DNA of 42,479 nucleotides from Opitutia bacterium. Its GTDB lineage: Bacteria > Verrucomicrobiota > Verrucomicrobiia > Opitutales > Seribacteraceae. Below, in pieces: positions 19,469 to 27,780 of this stretch. Both the position numbers and the translations under genes were made by a program. Each line of letters opens with the position of its first letter. Position 1 is the first letter of the stretch. The notes beneath the pieces were generated by a model. The model was not told the DNA's origin and did not search any database. It saw only the letters and a program-made list of their open reading frames with translations. Location of the stretch: positions 1 through 42,479 of the forward strand of contig JABGWU010000050.1 of assembly GCA_018645475.1 (NCBI GenBank), written 5' to 3'.

Positions 19469-21232
19469 ATGAAACAAAGCAAAAACAAAAAAATTATTAT
19501 TCGGATTTCTTCTTATATTTTGGTGCACAAAATTCTCTTTGCTCTTACCCTATCATTAGCTTTTATAATGACGATCCTATCAGTAATGGTTCCATCTGCC
19601 ATTCAGCAAGTATTGGATCAAATTTTTACCGAAGGCCTCGATAATCAAAAATTTCTTTTGAACGGTATTCTTTTTATTGGAGGACTTTTTCTTGCTAAGG
19701 AAATTTTTAATTGCTTAAGAATCCGGGTAAATAACAAGTTAGAACAAAAAGTTATCTTAAGAATTAGAAAAGCTCTTCATGATAAATTACTTAATTTACC
19801 AATCAATTTTTATGACAAAAGAAAAAGTGGCGACATTGCATCTCGCGTAGTGGAGGATGTACAAAATGTTGAACGGGCAATTTTGGATGGAACTGAACAA
19901 GGAGTCATTGCAGTTCTCACTTTAATTGGTGTAACTATTATGATGTTTGTGCAGGAGCCCAGACTCGCAGCTCTTGTATTTTTTCCTCTACCCATTTTGC
20001 TATTAATGGCTTTTAGATATTCAAAGATATCAAAAAAGAATTGGAAGGAGGTTCGAGAGGCTTCAGGTAATTTAAATTCGTTGTTGGTCGAGGATATTCA
20101 AGGTAATCGATTAATTCATGCATTCGACTTAAAAGCCCGAGAAAAAAAACGGTTTCTTGAATGTAGTCAAAAATTAGAAACTGCATCCCTGAAAGCAATG
20201 TACAGATGGTCTATTCAAGGACCAACCGCGAGTTTTACATCATCTCTCGGAATTTTGGCCGTTGTTGGCATGGGTGCATATCTATTACAGACAGACGCCT
20301 CTTTTTCAAAAGGCCAATTCTTTGCTTTTCTTCTTTATGCAAACATGTTTTACGAACCGGTTAGACAATTGGTCTCCATAAATAATATGATAAGTGCAGG
20401 AAAAGCATCTGGAGAAAGAGTTTTTGAGATTTTGGATGAGGATGTGTTAATTAAGAGCCCCGAACAATCTTTACAATTTCCTAAGGTTGATCACTCCATA
20501 AAATTTTCAAAGGTAACTTTTGCCTATGATGAAAGACAATCCATTGTTCGTGACTTAAATTTTTATTTACCAGCAGGATCAACCACTGCCCTTGTTGGGC
20601 CAACAGGTGCGGGTAAAAGTACGATAGCAAATCTTCTGCTTCGCTATTATGATGTGGAGTCAGGAGAAGTATCCCTGGGTGGAATAAATGTGAAAAAACT
20701 TTCACTCAGCTCTCTTAGAGGTAGTATAGGGCTCGTTTCACAAGACCCATTTTTATTTGATACAACAATTAGAGAAAATCTTCTTCTTGCCTTACCATTC
20801 TCCAGAGATGAAGACATTATAGATGCATTAAAAGTGGCACGAGCATGGGAATTTGTCCAAAAACTACCTGAGGGGCTAGATACTTTAATAGGAGAAAGAG
20901 GCATTAGGCTAAGTATGGGAGAAAAACAAAGACTAACCCTTGCTAGAGTAATACTGAAGTCTCCTCCTATTGTAATCTTAGATGAGGCCACTTCTAGCGT
21001 CGATGTTGAAACCGAAAGAAAAATACAACTTGCCTTAGATCAGTTAATCAAAGACAGAACTACACTTATTATCGCACATAGGCTCAGCACAATTCGAGAG
21101 GCAGACCAAATCATCTTTCTAAATCATGGCGAGATTATTGAACAAGGCAGCCATGAAGAACTTTTAGATTTAGATGGATCTTACGCTAACTTTTGCAAAC
21201 ATCAAGAAAGCTTGATACCAGAACAAATATAG
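19469..21232 (+). CDS. ABC exporter, fused permease and ATPase (MsbA-like)
   Basis: From the ATG at 19469 the protein is 587 residues, a half-transporter with an N-terminal membrane domain of about six segments (about 15-300) and a C-terminal nucleotide-binding domain. Walker A GPTGAGKST is at about 377-385, followed by the Q-loop region (GLVSQDPFLFD), signature LSMGEKQRL, Walker B VILDEATSS and switch His in IIAHRLST. The signature has Met and Glu in place of the common LSGGQ. MsbA-type homodimers export lipids, lipid A precursors or drugs; the substrate here is unknown. The frame stays open upstream to 19391, but those 26 residues overlap DUF5069 and look non-coding. Confidence 0.9.
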   Translation: MKQSKNKKIIIRISSYILVHKILFALTLSLAFIMTILSVMVPSAIQQVLDQIFTEGLDNQKFLLNGILFIGGLFLAKEIFNCLRIRVNNKLEQKVILRIRKALHDKLLNLPINFYDKRKSGDIASRVVEDVQNVERAILDGTEQGVIAVLTLIGVTIMMFVQEPRLAALVFFPLPILLLMAFRYSKISKKNWKEVREASGNLNSLLVEDIQGNRLIHAFDLKAREKKRFLECSQKLETASLKAMYRWSIQGPTASFTSSLGILAVVGMGAYLLQTDASFSKGQFFAFLLYANMFYEPVRQLVSINNMISAGKASGERVFEILDEDVLIKSPEQSLQFPKVDHSIKFSKVTFAYDERQSIVRDLNFYLPAGSTTALVGPTGAGKSTIANLLLRYYDVESGEVSLGGINVKKLSLSSLRGSIGLVSQDPFLFDTTIRENLLLALPFSRDEDIIDALKVARAWEFVQKLPEGLDTLIGERGIRLSMGEKQRLTLARVILKSPPIVILDEATSSVDVETERKIQLALDQLIKDRTTLIIAHRLSTIREADQIIFLNHGEIIEQGSHEELLDLDGSYANFCKHQESLIPEQI

Positions 21233-21236
21233 AAGT

Positions 21237-21512
21237 TCATCTACGCGTAAATTTTAATAAACTTCTTATTGCTAAAGACGACAGCAATGGAAAAAACAAA
21301 ATAATAAGGCTTATTAGAGAGCGAAAATTAAAGTAAGACAGAGGACCATAAACTTTCTGCTCAGCCCATGTTCGTAATGGAAGGTTTACAAAATAGTCAA
21401 CCTGCATACTTTGACCCAAGTAATAGATAATTAAAGGCCAAATAGTGAATCCTATACAGCCGAAAAAAAGTAGATGCCATAGTTCCTTACCCCAATCAAT
21501 TTTTTTAATCAT
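21237..21512 (-). CDS. Small membrane protein of unknown function
   Basis: From the ATG at 21512 this is a 91-residue protein with two predicted membrane helices, about LLFFGCIGFTIWPLIIYYLG and SLISLIILFFPLLSSLAI, and a basic C-terminus (LLKFTRR). I recognise no family. A TTG at 21551 would add 13 residues. It is convergent with the ABC exporter (4 bases between the stops) and divergent from the cytochrome-LRR gene (78 bases). Confidence 0.6.
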   Translation of the reverse strand: MIKKIDWGKELWHLLFFGCIGFTIWPLIIYYLGQSMQVDYFVNLPLRTWAEQKVYGPLSYFNFRSLISLIILFFPLLSSLAIRSLLKFTRR

Positions 21513-21590
21513 ATTATAATCATTTTCTTGCTTTGGATTAGATAACAACAATTATATTGTAATTATTAATAGCAATTTCCCAATCGAATT

Positions 21591-23015
21591 ATGAGAGTAT
21601 CCATTATTTTTTTACTGATCACAATTATTCTGAATTCACATTCGTTGAATGCTGCAACTGAACCTTTATCAAAAAATATTTATGATAGTTTAATTCACCC
21701 TGTATTTGTTGCTAAATGTCAAGAGTGCCACGGGAAGAATAAAAATAAAGGTAAACTAAGGCTTAATTCTAAAGAAGACTTTTTGAAGGGAGGCAGTGGG
21801 GCGGGAGAAGATATTGTCATAAAAGGTAATATTGAAGATAGCGAATTGATTTATCGGATTACTCTCCCAAAAGATGATGACGAAGCAATGCCTCCGATGG
21901 AAGACACGGATCATTATAATCCGGTAACTAAGCAAGAACTTGATGTCATGAAAGCATGGATATCATTAGGGGCATCCTTTGACCTTCTGGTTTCCGACTT
22001 GGATCCAGCATCTACAAATTCTGCTCTTCATGTTTTCAAAAACATGCCGAACAAATTAATTTCCAAAAATGTTGTATTACAACCCAAGCTACCTGTTGTC
22101 CCGAGAGCTAAACCAGAACTTCTAGAAAAAATTCGCGCAAAAGGTATACTAGCTATTCCCGTCGCACAAAACACCAATGCAATTTACGTTAACGCTTCCT
22201 ATGTCGGTAAAAAATTCAGTGATGAAAATATTCACCTACTGGAACCTATTGCCGAACAAATCATTTGGCTTAACCTAGCTAGAACAAATGTATCGGACAA
22301 AGGCATCTCCTTACTTCGGAAATTCAAACTACTTTCGAGATTGCACTTAGAGAATACCTCCATAACAGATGCAGCTTCGATACCTATATCTAGTTTATCA
22401 AATTTAAAATACTTAAATCTTTATGGGACAAATATTTCTGATGCTTCTATCCCTCATCTCCAAAAGCTTGATAATTTAGATAAGGTTTTTCTCTGGCAAA
22501 CGAAAATGACTCCTCATGGAGCAGATACACTTAAAAAACATTTCGTGGACGAAGAAGTTTATGATGATCTCTTGTCTCAAAAAAATACTATTCAAAAATC
22601 AATTAACAAACTCGTTACAACCGAACAATTGAAAGTTAAACAACTAGAAGTAATCAAGAATCAAATTAGTTCTAAATCTTCAGACACAGCGGTTATCAAT
22701 ACAAAATGCCCTGTGACTAAAAAGGACACTGACGATTCCATCTTTTCAATATTTGAAGGAAGAAAAGTAGGTTTTTGTTGCTCTAAATGTAAAGTAAAAT
22801 TCGATGCAGATGGAGCCGTTTTCAGATCTAAGATTATCAACTTTTCAGCTTCACCAAATTTCATTACTGCTAGTAAAAATTGCCTGAAGGCACAATTAAC
22901 AATGGACGAAAAAATCGATAAATTGCAAAAGGAATTAAGGGGTATAAACTCCAGGATTAGCAAAATGGGGCCAGAAATAAACCTAGGATGGGAAAAGCCG
23001 TTATCGGTTAAATAA
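21591..23015 (+). CDS. Secreted cytochrome c (PSCyt1-like)-LRR-Cys-motif fusion
   Basis: The 474-residue protein has a signal peptide (1-21). A planctomycete-type cytochrome domain follows (about 25-140), with heme site CQECH (Cys43, Cys46, His47) and a MPP motif (AMPPMEDTD) that probably supplies the Met ligand. Residues about 220-315 hold four leucine-rich repeat units (LARTNVSDKGISLL, LENTSITDAAS, LYGTNISDASIPHL, LWQTKMTPHGADTL). A C-terminal Cys region (CPVTKKD at 373, FCCSKC at 396-400) resembles YHS/metal-binding knuckles, then a coiled coil ends the chain. Together these suggest a periplasmic redox or metal-handling scaffold. Each part is known in PVC bacteria; the combined role is not established. 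Confidence 0.82.
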   Translation: MRVSIIFLLITIILNSHSLNAATEPLSKNIYDSLIHPVFVAKCQECHGKNKNKGKLRLNSKEDFLKGGSGAGEDIVIKGNIEDSELIYRITLPKDDDEAMPPMEDTDHYNPVTKQELDVMKAWISLGASFDLLVSDLDPASTNSALHVFKNMPNKLISKNVVLQPKLPVVPRAKPELLEKIRAKGILAIPVAQNTNAIYVNASYVGKKFSDENIHLLEPIAEQIIWLNLARTNVSDKGISLLRKFKLLSRLHLENTSITDAASIPISSLSNLKYLNLYGTNISDASIPHLQKLDNLDKVFLWQTKMTPHGADTLKKHFVDEEVYDDLLSQKNTIQKSINKLVTTEQLKVKQLEVIKNQISSKSSDTAVINTKCPVTKKDTDDSIFSIFEGRKVGFCCSKCKVKFDADGAVFRSKIINFSASPNFITASKNCLKAQLTMDEKIDKLQKELRGINSRISKMGPEINLGWEKPLSVK

Positions 23016-23096
23016 ATCCTCTGCAAATTGCTACAATATTTTTCAAAGAAAACCAATTTATTTAGCTAATTATCTGAATTCTGTTGCCAAAGATAA

Positions 23097-23690
23097 ATGC
23101 TTCAAAAAACTAGTCGCATGACAGATAAATCCGATAATGAAGTAATATCTATTTTTAAAGAGACAAGTGCCTTGTTAACTGGGCATTTTATATTACGTTC
23201 AGGTCTTAGGAGTGGGCATTTTTTCCAATGTGCTCAAGTCTGCCAATACATGGATAAAGTAACCAGATTAGCTGAACTATTAATAAACAAGTTAAGAGTC
23301 GATAAACCCAATACAATTGTATCCCCTGCAATGGGCGGACTTGTTTTGGGCCAAGAAATTGCAAGGCAATTAAATTGTAGATTTATTTTTTTAGAGAAAG
23401 TAGATGATAAGCTCGCACTTAGAAGAAATTTCTCTCTTTGTGAGTCTGATAAAGTTTTGCTTGTTGAGGATGTTGTAACAAAAGGGGGAAGAGTTGCAGA
23501 AGCCCTTGCAATCTTAAGAGCAACTAAATGTTCAATTTTAGCGGTTACCTCACTTGTGGACCGTAGTACAGAAGACCTAAATTTCGGTATTCCGTTCCAA
23601 CCTCTGCTAAAATTAGAATTTCCCACTTATCAACCAGATCAATTACCTCAAGAATTATTATCAATAGAGCCAACAAAACCGGGAAGTTAA
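23097..23690 (+). CDS. pyrE: Orotate phosphoribosyltransferase
   Basis: The 197-residue type I phosphoribosyltransferase carries the PRPP-binding loop VLLVEDVVTKGGR and the orotate-side segment LTGHFILRSGLRSGHFFQCA. It converts orotate and PRPP to OMP in pyrimidine synthesis. A second ATG (23118) could also serve, shortening it by seven residues. It is convergent with htrA, 15 bases between the stops. Its substrate PRPP is made by Prs, encoded about 1.5 kb away on the other strand. Confidence 0.94.
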   Translation: MLQKTSRMTDKSDNEVISIFKETSALLTGHFILRSGLRSGHFFQCAQVCQYMDKVTRLAELLINKLRVDKPNTIVSPAMGGLVLGQEIARQLNCRFIFLEKVDDKLALRRNFSLCESDKVLLVEDVVTKGGRVAEALAILRATKCSILAVTSLVDRSTEDLNFGIPFQPLLKLEFPTYQPDQLPQELLSIEPTKPGS

Positions 23691-23705
23691 AGCACAAATT
23701 TAAAA

Positions 23706-25109
23706 TCAAGGAACACGATACGCGAGAAAACGATATTTGTTTCGATACCAAACATAAAACCGATTGATACCACTTTTAATTTGTTCCTCAACTTCCTGAA
23801 CTGAATTAACCTGATATCCGTTAATTTCGACAATCACTACTCCTTGTTTAAATGTTTCAGCGTCACCCGTTGATTTAGTTACTACAACGCCTTTAGTGGT
23901 AGCAGGTATTTGAAATTGAAGTCGATTCTCAACGGTTAATGGTTCCATCATAATTCCGGGTATCGAAATTATATTTTTACTGCCCATTAAATCGAGGGTT
24001 ACAAATAATGTAATTTTTTTTCCACTGCGAATAACATCTATTGGTAATTTAGTACCTGGGGCAGTTTGAGAAATAACGAGTCTGGATTGATTTATTGAAT
24101 CTACTTTTCGATCTCCAACTTTAATTATTTTATCCTTAGGAATAAAACCAGCAAGATCAGCAGCACTTCCCTGCACAATTTTTTCGACTATCGCACCACT
24201 TCCATCGTTAGTCGGTGCCAATTCTACACCAAGAAAACCTCTACGAATACCTCCTTCTTGTACCAAATCTGTAAGAACCTTTTGAACCATATTAACGGGT
24301 ATAGCTAGACCAATTCCAATACTTGATCCAGTTTGCGAGATAATGGCCGTATTGATACCAATTAACCGCCCCCTTGCATCTAAGAGTGCACCGCCCGAAT
24401 TTCCCCTATTAATGGCAGCATCAGTTTGAATAAAATTTTCATAAGAACCCTCCTGCTCAAGTACACCAAGTTCAGTCCGTTTAGTAGCGGATATAATGCC
24501 CATAGTAACTGTCATTCCTATTCCTAGGGGGTTGCCTGCGGCAAATACAACATCACCAACTTCCAACAAATCACTATTTGCTAAAGACACGTGAGGTAAT
24601 GGATTGGGAGATTCTATTTTAAGTACCGCAACATCAGTGGATCGGTCAAATCCGATGATTTTAGCTTGAAATTCTCTCTTATCTGATAAAAGAACCGAAA
24701 CTTCCTCGACTAAATCGCCTGTTCTTGGATCGGTTATAACATGTGCATTAGTTATCGTATGACCTTCCGGACTTACGATTACACCAGAGCCAATTCCAGC
24801 AGGAACCATTTCTTCTTCGATTCGAGGATTATTAAAATTTGGAATTCCCAAATACCTACGAAGAAATTCCTCACGTGGATTAGATGAACCTCCAGGGTAT
24901 AGTCTTCTAACAACCTGTTGGGTTGTTACAGCAACTACAGCAGGTGTAGCTTTTTTAAGTGCAGGTGAATAACTTGTTGGAGCGTTTATTAGTAATCGGT
25001 CAATTTCTCCATTATCAATACTAAGTGTAAAACCTTTTTGTTGAGCAAAAAGAAAATTTACAAAGAAAAATGGCAAAGAAAAAACAAAAGGAATATAAAA
25101 AGTCTGCAT
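23706..25109 (-). CDS. Periplasmic serine protease HtrA/DegP family
   Basis: The 467-residue protein has a signal peptide ending near FLFA (1-22). The chymotrypsin-like domain (about 45-275) has the triad His123 (TNAHV), Asp159 (STDVAVLKI) and Ser238 (RGNSGGAL). A PDZ domain lies at about 285-375 (GFLGVELAP...GFIPKDKIIKVGDR), with a weaker second PDZ-like unit to the end (GVVIVEINGYQVNSV). It would degrade or refold damaged envelope proteins. It is the last gene of the long minus-strand block that includes bamA and skp, which suits an outer-membrane quality-control role. DegP, DegQ and DegS-like assignments cannot be separated here. Confidence 0.93.
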   Translation of the reverse strand: MQTFYIPFVFSLPFFFVNFLFAQQKGFTLSIDNGEIDRLLINAPTSYSPALKKATPAVVAVTTQQVVRRLYPGGSSNPREEFLRRYLGIPNFNNPRIEEEMVPAGIGSGVIVSPEGHTITNAHVITDPRTGDLVEEVSVLLSDKREFQAKIIGFDRSTDVAVLKIESPNPLPHVSLANSDLLEVGDVVFAAGNPLGIGMTVTMGIISATKRTELGVLEQEGSYENFIQTDAAINRGNSGGALLDARGRLIGINTAIISQTGSSIGIGLAIPVNMVQKVLTDLVQEGGIRRGFLGVELAPTNDGSGAIVEKIVQGSAADLAGFIPKDKIIKVGDRKVDSINQSRLVISQTAPGTKLPIDVIRSGKKITLFVTLDLMGSKNIISIPGIMMEPLTVENRLQFQIPATTKGVVVTKSTGDAETFKQGVVIVEINGYQVNSVQEVEEQIKSGINRFYVWYRNKYRFLAYRVP

Positions 25110-25159
25110 AAGACACTCAGCGTATTCGACGCATTCGTTTGTTTATAATTAGCTAAGAT

Positions 25160-26110
25160 CTAAAAACCTTTAATTTGAAAAAGGCTTGAAATACTACTAT
25201 TAGTATTGGTACGACGAATTGCTTCACCAAGAAGAGGGGCAACACTTAATTTTTTTATAGGAAGGTCATCGATATCCATATCAACAGTATTAGTAGTAAT
25301 CAACTCATCTAGAAAACCCTGATTTAATCTATCTTTACCCGTATCATTCAAAACACAATGACTTACTATTGCACTGACTTTTTTAGCTCCCCGTTCTTTC
25401 AAAAGTTTTGCAGCTGCAGTCAAAGTACCAGCTGTTTCTGTCATGTCATCAATGAGAAGAATTTCCCTGCCTTCGACTTCTCCAACTAAATTCATCGCTT
25501 CGACAGTACTTGCACCAGTTCTTCTCTTTGCAACAAATCCAATCGGGCAACCCAACACTTCAGCATATGCACTTGCCATTTTCATTCCACCTACATCCGG
25601 AGAAAAAATAGTCATATTATCAGAATCACGACTTTTAAGGTCTTCAAAGAAAACAGGAGAAGCATATAAGTGATCAACTGGAATATCAAAGAAGCCTTGA
25701 ATTTGCTGAGCATGTAAATCCATAGTCAAGATACGGTTAGCACCTGCAGCAACTAAAAGATTGGCAACTAGTTTTGAAGTTATTGGCACTCTAGGTTGAT
25801 CTTTTCGATCCTGCCTTGAATACCCAAAAAAAGGAAGTACAGCAGTTACCCGAGCAGCTGATGCTCTTTTGGCTGCATCAATCATAATAAGCAGTTCCAT
25901 TACATTATGATTTGCGGGTGAACAAGTTGATTGAACTAAAAATACATCCATTCCCCGAATATTTTCGTTAAAACGAACAAAGCTTTCATTATCAGGAAAG
26001 GAGGTTACAACGGCATCCCCAAGAGGCACTTGAAGGTAATCGCATATTTCTCTCGCCAATGGCTTGTTGGAATTGCCTGTAAATATTTTTAGTTTGTTTC
26101 CGTTTTGCAT
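25160..26110 (-). CDS. prs: Ribose-phosphate pyrophosphokinase
   Basis: The 316-residue enzyme shows the classic ATP-binding region (FPDNESFVRFNENIRG, FGYSRQDRKDQPR) and the PRPP loop LLIDDMTETAGTL. It makes PRPP from ribose 5-phosphate and ATP for nucleotide, histidine and tryptophan synthesis. It lies 8 bases after lpxD and 50 before htrA on the same strand. In many bacteria prs sits beside rplY and pth; here it is in the same block but separated by seven genes. Confidence 0.96.
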   Translation of the reverse strand: MQNGNKLKIFTGNSNKPLAREICDYLQVPLGDAVVTSFPDNESFVRFNENIRGMDVFLVQSTCSPANHNVMELLIMIDAAKRASAARVTAVLPFFGYSRQDRKDQPRVPITSKLVANLLVAAGANRILTMDLHAQQIQGFFDIPVDHLYASPVFFEDLKSRDSDNMTIFSPDVGGMKMASAYAEVLGCPIGFVAKRRTGASTVEAMNLVGEVEGREILLIDDMTETAGTLTAAAKLLKERGAKKVSAIVSHCVLNDTGKDRLNQGFLDELITTNTVDMDIDDLPIKKLSVAPLLGEAIRRTNTNSSISSLFQIKGF

Positions 26111-26118
26111 AAGTAAAA

Positions 26119-27150
26119 TTACTCTTTACCGGTGATACCTTCAAATCTATTGAACAATTCAGGCAATTTTTTTTGTAAGATTGAAATTCTTTGAGACAAA
26201 TGAAAAGGCAAAGCGGGGTTTCCCTTGAGAAAAGCACCTGCCTCCACATTCTTTGTGATTCCAGCTTGGCCAGCAATTTTCGCACCTTTGCCTATTTTCA
26301 AATGACCAGCAAACCCAGCTTGGCCGCCTACAACAACTCCATCCTCGAACTGAGTGCTTCCAGATATTCCGACTTGGGCAACAATTAAACAACCTTTACC
26401 AATTCTAACATTATGACCAATCTGAACTAAGTTATCTATTTTAGTTCCAGAACCAATTCTCGTTTCCTCGAATCGTGCTCGATCAATACAAGTATTAGCT
26501 CCAATTTCCACATCATCTTCTACTACTACTTTTCCAAGGTGAGGAATTTTATGATGAACTCCATCGACTTGATCAAAACCGTATCCCTCAGACCCAATAA
26601 CTACACCTGCATTTAAAATTACATTTTTTCCCAGATCACATCTAGATAAAAGCTTAACACCAGGATGAAGGTAGCTATTCTTTCCAATTGAACATTTATC
26701 TCCCACATGACAATGAGTCCCTACTGAAACATATTCCTCGATCTGAACATTTTTTCCAATAAAAGCAAATGCACCAACAGTTACCCCATTTGCAACTTTT
26801 GCCGTTTTATCCAACCATGCAGTTGGATGAATTGACATTTCTGGAGGAGTTACTAAGTTTTTTTCCAAATAACTACAGACAGAGGCTAATCCTTTTGATG
26901 GATCCTTGATTCGAAGGTAAATCTGTTCATCTTTTGGACTACCGTCATAATCTTCAGGCAATAAGATAAGTGTTGCATTTGTAGATTGAACTAAATTTTT
27001 ATATTTGGGATTCCCAAGAAATGAGAGGTCCCCCTGCCTTGCGCTTTCTAAAGAAGCTACTCCTTTTAAATCTTTATTTTTAGTACTACCTTCTACCTGT
27101 GAATCAGGCAAAATTTCAAACAAACGCTCTATAGATATTTTAAGGTCCAT
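26119..27150 (-). CDS. lpxD: UDP-3-O-acylglucosamine N-acyltransferase
   Basis: The 343-residue protein has the LpxD N-terminal uridine-binding domain (about 1-100, with [10 protein letters not shown]). A left-handed beta-helix of hexapeptide repeats follows (about 105-320) with the catalytic His246 in QIGHNVRIG. It adds the second acyl chain in lipid A synthesis, third step of the pathway. The order bamA-skp-lpxD is shared with several Gram-negatives and Chlamydia. lpxA, lpxB and fabZ are not in the window. Confidence 0.95.
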   Translation of the reverse strand: MDLKISIERLFEILPDSQVEGSTKNKDLKGVASLESARQGDLSFLGNPKYKNLVQSTNATLILLPEDYDGSPKDEQIYLRIKDPSKGLASVCSYLEKNLVTPPEMSIHPTAWLDKTAKVANGVTVGAFAFIGKNVQIEEYVSVGTHCHVGDKCSIGKNSYLHPGVKLLSRCDLGKNVILNAGVVIGSEGYGFDQVDGVHHKIPHLGKVVVEDDVEIGANTCIDRARFEETRIGSGTKIDNLVQIGHNVRIGKGCLIVAQVGISGSTQFEDGVVVGGQAGFAGHLKIGKGAKIAGQAGITKNVEAGAFLKGNPALPFHLSQRISILQKKLPELFNRFEGITGKE

Positions 27151-27188
27151 AAACTCTCAAATTCAGAGCAGTCGAAGGTTTACTATTT

Positions 27189-27740
27189 CTATTTCTTGCC
27201 TGAACTTGCGTTTAAGGTAACAATTACATCTTCAGTGATATTAAACTTTTCTCCAGAATAAAAAACTCCTAACTGGGTTTCAGAAGAGTTCAGAATTAAA
27301 TCGTAACCTTTGACTCCGGCAACTTTTTCGACAGCCTTTCTAATATCAGCTAGGTGCTCCACAAGGAGGTTGCGTTGCCTTTGTGCAATAGTTGCTTTTG
27401 CCCTCTTATCATAGGAAACCATATCATCCTGTTTCACTTTGGCTTTCTCAACTTTTTCTTGATATTTTTTTCTAAGTGCTGTGCTATCAATATTTGGATT
27501 CTTAATCTTCTCTTCCATCTCCTTCAACTCTTTTACAATTTTTTCCATTTCAGCACGAAAAATTTCGAGTTCTTCCATAGCGATTTTTTTTGATTTGTCT
27601 AATCTTTCTCTTGCTTCCTTGACCTTTTGATAGCCATCAAAAACTTTTTGTACATCAACAACAGCAACTTTTTGGCCGTATGAATAAGAAATCGAAAACA
27701 AGAACGCTACGATGAGAGGGAAACGAAAAAACGAATTCAT
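27189..27740 (-). CDS. skp: OmpH/Skp family periplasmic chaperone
   Basis: From the ATG at 27740 it is a 183-residue protein with a signal peptide (FFRFPLIVAFLFSISYSYG). The body is rich in Lys/Glu coiled-coil helices (KEARERLDKSKKIAMEELEIF...), the tentacles of Skp. The conserved opening VAVVDVQKVFDGYQKVKEA is present. Skp carries unfolded outer-membrane proteins to the BAM complex, whose BamA is encoded 40 bases upstream. The frame extends to a non-ATG start at 27797 that would overlap bamA; it adds 19 residues ahead of the signal peptide and is unlikely. Confidence 0.9.
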   Translation of the reverse strand: MNSFFRFPLIVAFLFSISYSYGQKVAVVDVQKVFDGYQKVKEARERLDKSKKIAMEELEIFRAEMEKIVKELKEMEEKIKNPNIDSTALRKKYQEKVEKAKVKQDDMVSYDKRAKATIAQRQRNLLVEHLADIRKAVEKVAGVKGYDLILNSSETQLGVFYSGEKFNITEDVIVTLNASSGKK

Positions 27741-27780
27741 TATATGAGTTGGTTTGAGTTGGATTGAGATGCCAGTAAAA

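Noticed and set aside
21591-23015. Cytochrome-LRR protein as an artefact of two joined genes
   Set aside because: The frame is continuous with one signal peptide and no internal start with its own leader; fusions of PSCyt1 with other modules are usual in PVC bacteria.
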